From NCBI GenBank assembly GCA_946902875.1, contig OX336348.1, positions 17,447,741 to 17,511,740 of the forward strand: a DNA stretch of 64,000 nucleotides, in the 5' to 3' direction. The notes below the pieces were generated by a model that was given only the letters and a program-made list of their open reading frames with translations, was not told the origin of the DNA and made no database searches. Position 1 is the stretch's first letter, and every line of letters starts with the position of its first letter. Below, piece by piece: positions 10,386 through 20,813 of this stretch. This stretch comes from Nematopogon swammerdamellus (taxonomy: Eukaryota > Arthropoda > Insecta > Lepidoptera > Adelidae). The translations under genes were made by a program, and so were the position numbers.

Positions 10386-11100
10386 AGGTCAAGGCCAGTG
10401 TCACCCCAAATCCCCCCCCCCCCCCCCTCACCCCTTTGCATGTGAAATCCAAAAACCCTGAAACACTTAATTATTTATTTATGATGAGTAGCTGGAATTA
10501 TTTTCAAGTTCCTACCTTTAAAAAAACCGATACTCCTTCATTATTGATTTATATTCTCAATAGATGTAATTCAAATTTTCATGTTTGTAACTGTAAAGAA
10601 CAAAGACCTTCATACAAAGTCGTTTCCCCTATTTCCCCCCCTTAAAGTTGAAATTTCCAAAAATCCTTTCTTAGCGGATGCTTAATACGTTATAAAAACA
10701 TAAACCTATGTTCAAAATTTCAGCTTTCTAGGCTTAGTAGTTTTAGCTGTGCATTGATAGATCAGTCAGGACAAACAGTTTTATAAGTATAGATTAGTAG
10801 GTACTCGTATATTAATTTGCGTTTAAATCGGATTTGCTATTAAACCGAGTTTACCGCGAGCGAAGCTGCGGGCAAAAGCTTATATTGTATATCTATATTA
10901 TAATAGCATTGGCATAGCTATTTGACAAACTTAAAAAATCGCCGAGACAGACATACATACATACTGCCACGTATGACCGGCCGACTTCGGTGAAGCCGTT
11001 CCAGTCGCCGTACAAATAGTTCCGTAGGTATGAAATGGTAAGGGAATAAAAGAGTAGGTGCCTTACCGAAACATACTTATATTTATTTCCCAAAGTAGAC
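10386..11100. other. spacer with possible Helitron-like 3' end
   Basis: A C-tract lies at 10408-10428. Near 10857-10880 the sequence CCGCGAGCGAAGCTGCGGG, a short stem-loop, is followed by CAAAAGCTT. This resembles the hairpin-plus-CTRR end reported for Helitrons. No other support was found, so the reading is weak. There is no coding signal. Confidence 0.25.
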
Positions 11101-11690
11101 GATGTGACGGGACGGCACTTACAGTTTTTTTATAATTGTGCACGTAATATTTATGCGTGAAGCGGATTACAACATTGTACAGTACTACATTAGTTCAGTA
11201 GAATTAGACTAGATCCGAGATTCTTACATCGCAGTTACATATTTTACTTATCTTAAAGGTATTCGTAGCTCCGGATGCGAGAAGCGAGTAGGGGGGCGAA
11301 GCTAGAAGTCCCGGAGAGAGAAGCGACGATCTAGGAAGCCGGGCTCAAGCGTAGGTTAGCAGGGAGTGGTTGCACGTCAGGCCGTGAGAGTGGCTCGGCC
11401 GCCAGTCGCACTCGGAGTAGACACGGGTCAATAGAGAGGGGATCCCAGTGTCCCTCAGGGGTCAGGTAGGCCAGACTCGGGCGAGAGCGATCAGGAGGGT
11501 AGCCGCATAGTCAGCATTGCGGGATCGGCTCGAATCGGCACCAACGCCTTCAGCGAGGCGGCGGGAGTGAGGGCTAGCGTGACTTGCTCGCCCAGGCCAA
11601 GCTCACACTTTCAGGCCAAGCTTGCTCAGCCAAGCTCTCCAGCCCCAATCAAGCTCCCACTGCAAGGTTGGTTACAAGACCAGCATTAGC
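11101..11690. other. GC-rich block, possible solo LTR
   Basis: A GC-rich, non-coding block begins TGTGACGGGACGG (11103) and reaches GGTTGGTTACA (11676), which would fit the TG...CA termini of an LTR of about 574 bp. I could not find a matching target duplication or a second copy in the window, so this remains a guess. Confidence 0.2.
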
Positions 11691-12198
11691 AGGGTGATAT
11701 TATAAATTTAAACACGTAAAGCGAGGTAGTTTAAGCGTTAAGCCAGCCACACACGAAGACTCCAATTCCAAGACGCCGCGTCCGGCGCGTTCGCTCGGAT
11801 GCCGTCCATTTCTGAGCCACACACACGGAGACTCCGACTCCACGCCGCCGCCGCGCCACGAGATTCCATTTTCTATCAGTGTGCGGCTCGACTTCTGTCC
11901 TATGACTAGTGTTGTAAATTGACCGTCAATGACCATAAAGTCCCGTCAATGACCACTAAAAGAGCGGTCAATGACCGTCAACGTCCTAAAAAGTCGTCGC
12001 CTCGGCGTCGTCGAGCGACGTTGACCGTTGTCATCAAGACGTTGTCCGCTACCGACGCCGAAATTGAAACGTTGCCGCACTGCTGCTCGGGCAACGTCCA
12101 TCGACAACTTCTGAGAACAAAATACGTTGTGGAGTCGCAATATTTTAGCGCGCGTATATAAATATAAAATAAGTGTGCTGTATGTAGTTGTAGTTGTA

Positions 12199-12318
12199 GA
12201 AGGGAAGCACTGACATGGCACCTAGTTCACCCGGTGTTATGGGCTGACATCACGGATGTTGTAGGTGATGTCGCCAACCGTGTCAGGTTCCATAAAAAAA
12301 AAAAAATAAATAAAAAAA
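12199..12318 (+). mobile_element. 5'-truncated SINE copy
   Basis: This is the 3' part of the SINE family (from GAAGGGAAGCACTGACATGG to GTGTCAGGTTCCAT) with an A-rich tail from about 12292. It lies inside the hAT element and so inserted after or with it. The head is missing, consistent with 5' truncation during reverse transcription. Confidence 0.8.
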
Positions 12319-13332
12319 TCATTTCATTATTATACTCAACATAGATTAATGTGAATATAAAATTACGAAATACAAATAGGTAGTGTTATAAAATAAAACT
12401 TTAATTAAACAAGACTTATAACTATTTTTTAAAGTTAATGTTAGGAAGTGTAAATATCTACTTTACAGTATTATAAAATGCCCACCTAATAAAATGAATT
12501 AACCTTTTAACTAAGAACCTACACTAATAGTATGCAATATACTGGATAAGACAGGTGATTTAAATCCTCATAGCATATAATAAATAATTATTAAATGAAA
12601 ACTATTTGAAATCAGAAAAACAAAACTACTCGTAGGTACCTTGGAGCAAAATTTTTATTTTAAATTGTATTGTATCTAGCAACTCCATGGATGACCAACT
12701 CTCATTCCGTTTTCGTGTTCGTTTGAGCGAGCGAGCGGCGTCCATGACGCGAACCGTTCAGACGGACAAGTTGACATCCAAGCAAGTGTGCAAGTTACGT
12801 GCAGCATGCATGTTACATTATCTTGTTTGATACTTGCATACAATGCGGCCAGCAACATTTTGAATTTTTCCTATCATATCATATCACATTTGAACATCAT
12901 TTTTTCTTCATTGCACTACCGCAATGGAAATTTCATAAGCAGATAAGTATTGGTGAGTAACGAATGTACTTAAAACTAAAAAACATTTTAAATATTGTAA
13001 GCGTAATAAAGAAGATCGACGAAGCAATAAACAATATTTTTATAGCAGTCCAGCAAGATAGCTTTCTACTTGCCTTCTCTGTCCACTGGTAGGTATTATG
13101 CCAGCAGAACATGCCAGTGGAATGTTTCCTCGGCGTTGTCGACCGCGCGCGCCGCCGCCGCTGCACGCACGCGACGACGACGTTGCCGTTTCGCGTCGAC
13201 ACGTGACGTCGCTCGCACTCACTCGGTCGGTCGGACTTAAATAGCCGTTTGCTGCGCACGCACGCTTAGCATTTGCATTGCACCATTTGCACCACGTGTT
13301 AGTCAGCGTCTTATTAATTGTGTTTGTGTATT

Positions 13333-13395
13333 CTGTTAGTTCGAAAAAAATCCTGCTTTTGGAGGCAAAAAGCAGGCATTTTTTCGAATTAACAG
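13333..13395. repeat. hairpin inside hAT element
   Basis: Near-perfect inverted repeat: CTGTTAGTTCGAAAAAAATC with a CCTGCTTTT continuation pairs with AAAAGCAGG and a GAATTAACAG end, around a loop of about 6 nt. The stem is roughly 27 bp with a few mismatches. It may be a small foldback insertion. Confidence 0.7.
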
Positions 13396-13420
13396 AAGAC
13401 GATAATTAATTAAAAAAACT

Positions 13421-13637
13421 AATTAATTATCAAACTTTTAATATGGAGTGTTTTTAAAGTAACGTTACATACCTACTTTTACTTTTGCTAATAAAGTAGG
13501 TTGCCCTAAATAATCTGTAAAAATCAAAGGGAAATAGATAAATAAGTGTTTAATTGTGTATTGATCTATTAGTGTTAAAAACTAATTAATTATCAAACTT
13601 TTAATATAGTGTTTTTAAAATAACGTTACATACTTAT
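13421..13637 (+). repeat. direct duplication in hAT interior
   Basis: A block starting AATTAATTATCAAACTTTTA occurs at about 13421-13480 and again at about 13583-13637 with small differences. An AT dinucleotide tract follows at 13892-13917. There is no coding signal. Confidence 0.75.
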
Positions 13638-15325
13638 TCAGAATTTACTTATTCAGAATTTTCAAAATTTAGAACAGTATTCCATTACAAGTCCTTTCGG
13701 GTTGGGTTGGTTAGGTTAGTTTTATAATAAATTTAATTTAATAATTCCTTATAGAAATACGTGTAGGGTAGACTATACTCATGCATGCCCACGAGTGAAT
13801 TTCCGTGTTATAGGTATGTTGTTAGTGATTGAGTGCTACCTACCCTGTTAGCGCTGGAAAAAGTCCGAGGTAGGTAGGGTAGGTATGATTGATTATATAT
13901 ATATATATATATATATAAGTTATTGGAGTGTAGCCCGCTCTATTTTTTTCAACATAGAATATTACGATTTCTTTTATAGTTTTTTATTTAATCACCCAGG
14001 TAGGTACATACATTATATCAAGAAAAACTAATAAAAATTTAAAAGAAGATCCACCCTTCTGCACTCGCGCGGCGCGTCAAGAACGCCTGGCTCACTCCTT
14101 ATGGAAGGCGTCGCGCGGCGTCGTCGTGCCGAGCTTGCGGCGTCGCATAAGAGCCGTCAATGACCGGTCATTGACGGACGTTTTCCATTTTTTGGAAGTT
14201 TTCCGTTTGGTCAACGTCGGTAATTGACGGCCTTTGCATCACTACCTATGACTCGTCTCAAATGCTCTTCGCTATGGAAGTCAACGAATCGGAAGCGGAA
14301 TTAACTACTTTTTGCAGCAGCTGCTTGATGGCTGCTTGCATGCATAGTGATAAAGAAAAAAAAACTGTTTAAAAAAAACATTGAACCGACTTAAAAAACA
14401 ACTAAGTACTTAGAAATAAAAATGATTAAATAATTGAGTTAATGGGGGTACAAAGGAGAAAAGGCCTTCATCTAAAAAAATGTGGTGTGCTTTTGTAGCG
14501 CCTCAATTACTTTTTCAAACAGTTTTTTATTTCACTCTTTTTAGTAATATCACTAAAAAAAGGAACACAGAAATCGGTTGTCGTGTTATAGAATTATTCG
14601 CCTATTTGGCACACTTAACAGCCCATATCTTGAAAACTACTGAACCTATATTAATAAAAACTTGCACTGTTCAGTTGAAATAAATGTAAGTCAATAACAA
14701 TAAAAAAATAATAGTCACAATCCGATTAATAGACGGAAGTTAATTTCCCATTTGTTGTATATTTCATCTAAACACAATGACAATGACATGACAGGAACGT
14801 CCTTAAGAAAAGAAAAAAAAATTTGAAAAAATCACAATTTTTCCGAAAGCCCCCTAAGGGGCGCATTAACGTCGATTTTGTATGGATAAATTTAACTTCC
14901 GTCTCGTCTTAAAAAACAACATACAAATATGAGACAGTCTATAACTCCACACGAGGACTGTGTGCTACTTTTCACTTCCTACACAGACCACGAGGATCCC
15001 TAGCTTCGGGAATTAGGTTATGTATGAAGAAATGTAATATCGCAAACATCGATGCAACATACGACAGGTGACGACGCGACGGCTGCGCGCCCAGAGCCAG
15101 ACTGAGCGAGAAATGGAAGCGCGAACGTATTCTCCACACACGATGAGTTGGATTACGTCCAATGGAGTCGCGGCGTCATGGATTTTGGAATGATTGGAAA
15201 TCCAACTTATTCCGTGACTCCACGCAATCCAAGTGAGATTTCACACACACGGTGACTTTTCATGCGTTTTTGGAGTCAAGCGTTGGAATCACGTGGAGTC
15301 GCGTATCCGTGTGTAGCTACTTTTA

Positions 15326-16133
15326 GAGCGCAATACACAAGCACCAATATTCACATCATAAGCAGTAAGCATAATTTAATTTAGCATCAAATAGCGAAAT
15401 AAAACACAATAACTAAGACACAGTAGCAGTAGATAGCATCGGCAAATATAGTGCGGCGCGGCCCTCCTACTTGCTCAGGGCCCGGCACACACGCCCTTCA
15501 AACCAAGCAATTTTTCAAAAACAACCAATACAGAGAATTGTTAAATTTAGTCCTTATAGAAAGAGAATGAAGTGAGTAAAGTGGCCTTGAGAATATTGTC
15601 TTTTGGAAATAAGTTTTTATACCTGAAAGTATTACTTGTTTTCTTCTCTTTACTTTCAATTCACTAGAATTAAAATGTTAGTGAGAGTTCGGCTTTTCAG
15701 GTTCACATTTAAGGCTTAGTGGCCCGGTTACTTCTTCCGCTGTCATGAACATACACATTAAAAATTATTTGTAGCAATTCTCAATTTCTCAATAGAATGT
15801 GTTCTTTTCTTTTCAATACCACAATATGGCCGCGCCAAAAATACATGCAGTTCTCACGAATGGCGACGGCCCTGCCACAAGGTACAAATAACTAATTTCT
15901 ACCATTTCTTAGTATGTGGAGAACACAAGGATATTATGTAGGGCAAGTACATCCTAGTAGCGGAGTGCAAGCTGAAATTACAAGCAGTTAGACAGAAAAA
16001 AAAACGTGCACATTGAGTCAGCAATTCGTAGAAAAATGTTAGCCGTAGACACGAACACACCTATGCTAAGCAATAATTACGTCAAAACACGGAGGATCTG
16101 AATTACATCCTTATTAACCAAGCGCAACTTAGG
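15326..16133. other. unassigned spacer
   Basis: No gene, RNA or repeat end recognised. It ends at the BEL target duplication. Confidence 0.4.
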
Positions 16134-16138
16134 GAGGG

Positions 16139-16794
16139 TAAAAGCGCCTAGGTTCGATGCGGGGAGAGAGAACGGCCTGCGAACCTCGGCGGGCGGTATG
16201 AAAGAAAAAAAGTATGCGGGTGTTCAAAAAAAACCGTATTGTCAAATAAATATGGGTGCACACTTCACCGGCGAGGAGTGATGGTTCCTGCGGCTGCGGG
16301 CGATATGACAAGCCGCAGGATGGATAGGAAGAACCACCAACCTTTGCAGTGCGAGGCGGACGAGCGCAGGCGGCACACAGCAACGCGCAGCAAGCGTCGC
16401 ACGCGGTGACGCGGCTCGGCGGACAGACGAATATGTTGCAAGCCAGCGACGAGGCGGACGAGAGCGGGCGACGATCCGCAGCAGCCAGGTGTGCAAGGAG
16501 CTCCAGAATTCTTCGGGTTATTGCGTTGCGGGAAAAAAGTGTGTTTCTTGCTTGAAGATGAAGACGCGAGGAGAAAAAAGCGAGCGAGAGAGGGCAGTCC
16601 GCCGGTCGATCCGTCAGTTGATCTTTTTTCTTTTTTCGCGGCTTGGATGCTAGTCCCTCTCTTGGTATTGCCAGATGGTTGGTGGCAAAGGAAATGTAGC
16701 GGAAAGGGATGGAAGCTGTATGCCGTGTCACCCATTCTTAGAGATTAATATCAATGAGATTAATATTTGTACTTATAAGGAATTGGCGCGAGCA
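16139..16794 (-). repeat. BEL 3' LTR
   Basis: 656-bp terminal repeat. On the minus strand it begins TGCTCGCGCC and ends GGCGCTTTTA. It lacks a ~20-bp segment present in the 5' LTR (about 22462-22482) and otherwise differs at only a handful of positions. Long open frames within it on both strands are not genes; they recur in both LTRs. Confidence 0.92.
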
Positions 16795-16980
16795 TGCTCC
16801 CGGCCTTGAAAGTACTCAGGTGAGTGCTTTCAATAATGTTATTGCAGTAATTACTAAACGGTTTTATATTAAGTTAATTGAGTATACCAAGAAAAAAGGA
16901 AAAAACATAAAAAATAAAAACACCCTATGATAAGGTTTAAAGACTGCAAAATATAGGTGCAGGAAAAGAACATGTTTAAA

Positions 16981-17493
16981 CTATTGAGAAGGTAGCGCAC
17001 AAATTTTGACGACAGGACGCTTGAACTGACCAGACTTGGTTCTGATTGAAACGACCCGCACAACACCATCTTGGCCCGGGTAGACATCAGTTATAATTCC
17101 AAGGGGCCAACGAAGTGGTGGTAGGTTATCCTGGTGCATCAACACAACAGTGCCTACTTGCACGGGGTTCGATGGAGTATTCCATTTTTCTCTTGTCTGT
17201 AAGGTGTGGAGGTATTCAATGCTCCATCTTTTCCAATAGGACTGAACAAGTTTATCAAGTAACATTTGTCGCTTCAGTAGATTCTCCTTCTCATTACTGA
17301 CATCTGCAGCCGGCAAATGTTGCAATGGTGTCAAGGTCAGAAAATGAGCCGGGGTTAACGCGGTGGGATCTGCTGGGTCTGAGCTAAGCAACGATAAAGG
17401 GCGTGAATTGAGCAGACACTCGATTTGAGTCAGCACTGTCAGTAATTCTTCATACGTCAACAACTGATTGCCGATAACGCGATATAAATGTGT
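16981..17493 (-). pseudogene. BEL pol C-terminus after a nonsense codon
   Basis: This is the in-frame continuation of the BEL pol frame beyond a TAA at 17491-17493. It encodes the end of the integrase (LTYEELLTVLTQIE, LLNSRPL) and the DUF5641-type C-terminal domain seen in BEL elements (WKRWSIEYL, VGTVVLMHQDNLPP, then GRI-like GIITDVYPGQDGVVR). Restart from an internal Met is unlikely to be meaningful, so I treat it as the tail of the same protein cut off by one substitution. Confidence 0.85.
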
Positions 17494-20400
17494 TTACACG
17501 CTCTTTACGTTGGCCTCCCAGATACCCCCAAAATGCGGGGCGCGCGGTGGATTCATTTTCCACTCAATTCTATGTTCAGTCAATTCCTGAGACAGCGAAG
17601 CGTTGTAACCTTCTGATGCAATAAAGGCATAAAGATCGTTTAGATAGGATTTCGCGCCTATAAAATTAGTACCATTGTCAGAATACATACAGGCAACAGG
17701 TCCTCTACGAGCTAAAAAACGCTTGAATGCATTCATGAATGCTTCGGTCCTCAAGTCAGAGGCTACCTCAATATGAATTGCGCGAGTAGTTAGACAAACA
17801 AATAGGCAAATGTAAGCCTTTTGGCTACGAATGCCGCGTCTGCGTGTGAGAGTAATGTCTAACGGACCGGCATAGTCCACTCCAGTGTGCGTATAAGCTT
17901 TCGTCTCCTGAACGCGGGCAGCTGGAAGATCACCCATGAACGGAAAACTAAATTTGGGATTCAATTTGTAACAGAAGTTACACTTGTGTACACGGTGACG
18001 CACAATGCATCTAGCGGAGAGAATCCAAAATTTCTGGCGTAAGATGGACATCAGCAAATGTGGTCCGGTATGACAATTTTTGCGGTGGTAGTGATCTATG
18101 ATAAGGTCAATGACATGGCCATTAGAAGGTAATAAGATGGGATGTTTGTGTTCGTAACCTATGTCCGCATTGTTGAGCCTGCCTCCCACTCTCATGATAC
18201 CGTCACTAACGAATGGAGCCAGCTTGCGTAACGTGGGTGAGCACAGCTTTCCTTGGTCCAGTTTTGATTTGTCTTCACCAAAATGAACGCCCTGCACCTG
18301 ACGTATGATAGCATTTTCAGCGAAGTCCAGATCAGATGTGGATATGTATTTTGTGCGCGGTAGTTTTTGTGCAAAACGGAGCACATAGACTACAATGCGA
18401 AGAAGTTTCGACCAAGAAGAGACTCTGGAGGCGAGCCCAATGAACATGGGTGGTTCAATCGACGAGATGGGAAGTGAGATCTTCTTCTCTTCTGGAACTG
18501 TTTCCAATACTGATGGTGAGAACGGCTGGATAGACCACGACGACGGATGGCTTTGGGCCCACGGTGGGCCATGAAACCAGAGCGGATGGTTGATTAGTTG
18601 AGCAGGCGTTAGCCCACGCGATAAACAATCGCTAGGATTTTCGATACCAGGAATGTGATAAAATGATTGACTAGGTATATTTTCCTGAATCTGAGCAACG
18701 CGGTTGGCGATGAATGTCTGCCAGCGGTGCGGCGATGAATGGATCCAGCTGAGAGCTACAGTGGAATCGCAAAACGCCAGAACTTGTTCAATTTTATGAC
18801 GCGGCGAATACGTGAGCACGACCTTGTGCATCAGTTTCGATAGAAGTACAGCGGCACATAGCTCTAGGCGCGCCAGGCTCACGATCTTTAGCGGTGCGAC
18901 TTTGGACTTGGCGCATAATAGACGCATGCCGTTCGATTCCGGTGTAGAGACGTGTACGTACACAACGGCTCCGTAAGCCTTCTCACTCGCGTCTGCGAAC
19001 CCTACCAAGCAAATCGTTGACATTGAAGTCACCCCCAGATGTCGTGGGATGGAAATATTTTCCAAGAGTGGCAACTCCGTTACAAAATGTGTCCAAGTAG
19101 TTTGAACTGATGGTGGAGGTATGTCATCCCAGTCCAGTTTGCTAAGCCATAAGGACTTTATCAGTAATTTGGCGAAAAGAATCACTGGAGCTACTATGCC
19201 CATAATGTCCCAAAGTCGTGCTACTGCCGACAATATTACACGTTTGGTGCATTGTGGGTCAACTTTATGTATTTTGAAACAGAAGGTATCAGCTGCGGGT
19301 AGCCACTGCATGCCGAGAATCTTCAAACTACTATCCTCTGTGAAGTCCACTGTCGCTGGTGAGTGTAACGAATCAGGTAAGTGCGACAATAGCTCCTGCG
19401 AATTACTCGACCATTTGAGCAGGTCAAAACCTCCGGCTTTAAATAACGCTAAGAGTTGGTGCACCAACTTCAAGGATTCCGGGAGGCTGTCCACGCTCGT
19501 AACGACGTCGTCCATGTAGACGTCCCGCTGCACGACGGCAGACGCGAGAGGAAACCTGTTTTGCTCATCTGTCGCGAGTTGACGTAACACACGCAGAGCT
19601 AGGTATGGACTACATCTTAGTCCAAACGCAACGCTGTTGAATTCGTAGGTGCTTATCGGATCATTGCGGTCAAATCGGAAAAGAATGCGTTGAAATCGGC
19701 GGTGTTGTGCACAAACCCCTATCTGTAAGTACATCTGTCGTACGTCTGCGCACAATGCATATTGGTATAAGCGAACGTTTAATAAAACTACAAAAAGATC
19801 AACCTGTAGGTTAGGCCCAGCGTGCAGAATATCATTCAGTGATAATGCGGTATCAGTTTTAGAACTGGCGTCTAAAACTACACGGAGTTTGGTCGTCGAT
19901 TTATCTTCTCGTACGACTCCGTGGTGCGGTATGTGGTAGCTTGCTTCCTGCTCGAGCATGGTCGAGACAGGAGACAAATAACCTTTGTCGAGGTATTCTT
20001 GTATCACTCCATTATAGCTTTTGCGAAGTTCAGATGAGGAATCTATTTTCCTCTCTAAAGATAAAAACCTACGTCGAGCGACGGCTCTGGAGTCGCCTAA
20101 TGCTGACGGATTCTTCTTAAATGGTAAGGACACAGTATAGCGACCCTCACTGTCGCGCTCAGTAGTGGAATAAAAAATAGATTCACACTCACGATCATCT
20201 GGGCTGTAAAATACTTGAGGTTTAATTTCTTCTAACTCCCAAAATTTGTGAAGTAATGTTTCCACAGAGCCTTCACCTACAATGCAGAAGTTATGCGACT
20301 CCAAGCCATCATGACTGTCCCTTGCGGTAGGTATGTCACCCATCAGAATGTAGCCTAAACTTGTTTCAATAGCAGGCGGAACCGAAGGCGGCCAAGCCAC

Positions 20401-20766
20401 GCGACCAGACAGCAACAGGTGTGGAAATAATTTTGCTCCTATTAGGATTTCAATATTACCAGGAATGTACCAACTATCGTGCGCCATAGGTATACCATCT
20501 AGGTGACGTAGTTGCGACGGATCGACACACGATGTCGGCAATTTATCCGTTATGCAGTCGACTATAAGCGGTTCTATTGTAAAGTGTATGTCTGTTTGCA
20601 CGCGCGATCGAATCGTCACCACCGTATATCCACGAACCTTATTTGCGTTCCCACCGACTCCCTTTATGACCGAATCATAAAGTGGGAAAATTTGCAAATT
20701 TAATTTTTTGCAACACGCTGTAGTGATAAGATGATTTTGCGAAGCATTATCAATCAGACAGCGCAC
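17494..20766 (-). CDS. pol: BEL pol: protease, RT, RNase H, integrase
   Basis: 1090 codons. The aspartic protease (peptidase A17 type) opens at residues 4-10 with LIDNASQ, an unusual variant of the DSGS/DTGS site. Reverse transcriptase spans about 230-480 with the catalytic YMDD near 417-420. RNase H follows (GFADASEKAYGAVVY near 590). The integrase has an N-terminal zinc region (HYHRKNCHTG and CNFCYK, near 890-930) and a DDE core (GVDYAGPL, MYSDNGTNF, FGGIWEANVKS). The frame ends prematurely just after the catalytic Glu region; the rest continues downstream in the same frame. It would copy the element RNA to DNA and integrate it. The listed start is the first Met in frame; upstream codons remain open to the gag end, so the true protein begins as a gag-pol fusion. 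Confidence 0.92.
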   Translation of the reverse strand: MRCLIDNASQNHLITTACCKKLNLQIFPLYDSVIKGVGGNANKVRGYTVVTIRSRVQTDIHFTIEPLIVDCITDKLPTSCVDPSQLRHLDGIPMAHDSWYIPGNIEILIGAKLFPHLLLSGRVAWPPSVPPAIETSLGYILMGDIPTARDSHDGLESHNFCIVGEGSVETLLHKFWELEEIKPQVFYSPDDRECESIFYSTTERDSEGRYTVSLPFKKNPSALGDSRAVARRRFLSLERKIDSSSELRKSYNGVIQEYLDKGYLSPVSTMLEQEASYHIPHHGVVREDKSTTKLRVVLDASSKTDTALSLNDILHAGPNLQVDLFVVLLNVRLYQYALCADVRQMYLQIGVCAQHRRFQRILFRFDRNDPISTYEFNSVAFGLRCSPYLALRVLRQLATDEQNRFPLASAVVQRDVYMDDVVTSVDSLPESLKLVHQLLALFKAGGFDLLKWSSNSQELLSHLPDSLHSPATVDFTEDSSLKILGMQWLPAADTFCFKIHKVDPQCTKRVILSAVARLWDIMGIVAPVILFAKLLIKSLWLSKLDWDDIPPPSVQTTWTHFVTELPLLENISIPRHLGVTSMSTICLVGFADASEKAYGAVVYVHVSTPESNGMRLLCAKSKVAPLKIVSLARLELCAAVLLSKLMHKVVLTYSPRHKIEQVLAFCDSTVALSWIHSSPHRWQTFIANRVAQIQENIPSQSFYHIPGIENPSDCLSRGLTPAQLINHPLWFHGPPWAQSHPSSWSIQPFSPSVLETVPEEKKISLPISSIEPPMFIGLASRVSSWSKLLRIVVYVLRFAQKLPRTKYISTSDLDFAENAIIRQVQGVHFGEDKSKLDQGKLCSPTLRKLAPFVSDGIMRVGGRLNNADIGYEHKHPILLPSNGHVIDLIIDHYHRKNCHTGPHLLMSILRQKFWILSARCIVRHRVHKCNFCYKLNPKFSFPFMGDLPAARVQETKAYTHTGVDYAGPLDITLTRRRGIRSQKAYICLFVCLTTRAIHIEVASDLRTEAFMNAFKRFLARRGPVACMYSDNGTNFIGAKSYLNDLYAFIASEGYNASLSQELTEHRIEWKMNPPRAPHFGGIWEANVKSV

Positions 20767-20813
20767 TGTATGACGACCCCCAACATTATCAATTATTTTT
20801 ACTTGAGCGGTTG

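Larger units (their letters stand above)
11907..14244. mobile_element. hAT element, non-autonomous
   Basis: The termini are TAGTGTTGTAAA and, on the other strand, TAGTGATGCAAA, followed on both sides by CCGTCAAT(G/T)ACC. The element is flanked by an exact 8-bp duplication CCTATGAC (11899-11906 and 14245-14252). An 8-bp duplication with TAGTG/CAGTG-type ends is diagnostic of hAT. Subterminal copies of GGTCAATGACCGTCAA occur at both ends. The 2.34-kb interior contains a SINE tail, a hairpin and duplicated AT-rich DNA, but no transposase, so it depends on an autonomous relative. Confidence 0.88.
11741..15322. mobile_element. Harbinger-like element, split by a hAT insertion
   Basis: The left end AGCCAGCCACACACG and the right end (minus strand) AAGTAGCTACACACGG are imperfect inverted repeats. 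Both sides carry further CACACACGG and GACTCC motifs, and TTA flanks the element at 11738-11740 and 15323-15325. A 3-bp TTA duplication with subterminal repeats fits PIF/Harbinger. Without the hAT insert the element is about 1.24 kb. I found no transposase domain: a 32-codon frame from 14275 (MEVNESEAELTTFC) is unassigned. The termini are diverged, so the class is probable rather than certain. Confidence 0.5.

Noticed and set aside
11919..12161. 80-codon frame rich in VND/TTK at the left hAT end
   Set aside because: It is translation of the subterminal repeat GTCAATGACC; no hAT transposase motif.
16129..16748. Overlapping open frames of 60-200 codons on both strands, repeated at 22530-23053
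   Set aside because: They lie inside the two LTRs of the BEL element and are duplicates of each other; GC-rich LTR sequence explains the lack of stops.
19121..19519. 132-codon plus-strand frame within BEL pol, and similar antisense frames elsewhere in retroelements
   Set aside because: Antisense shadow of the RT coding frame without any domain.
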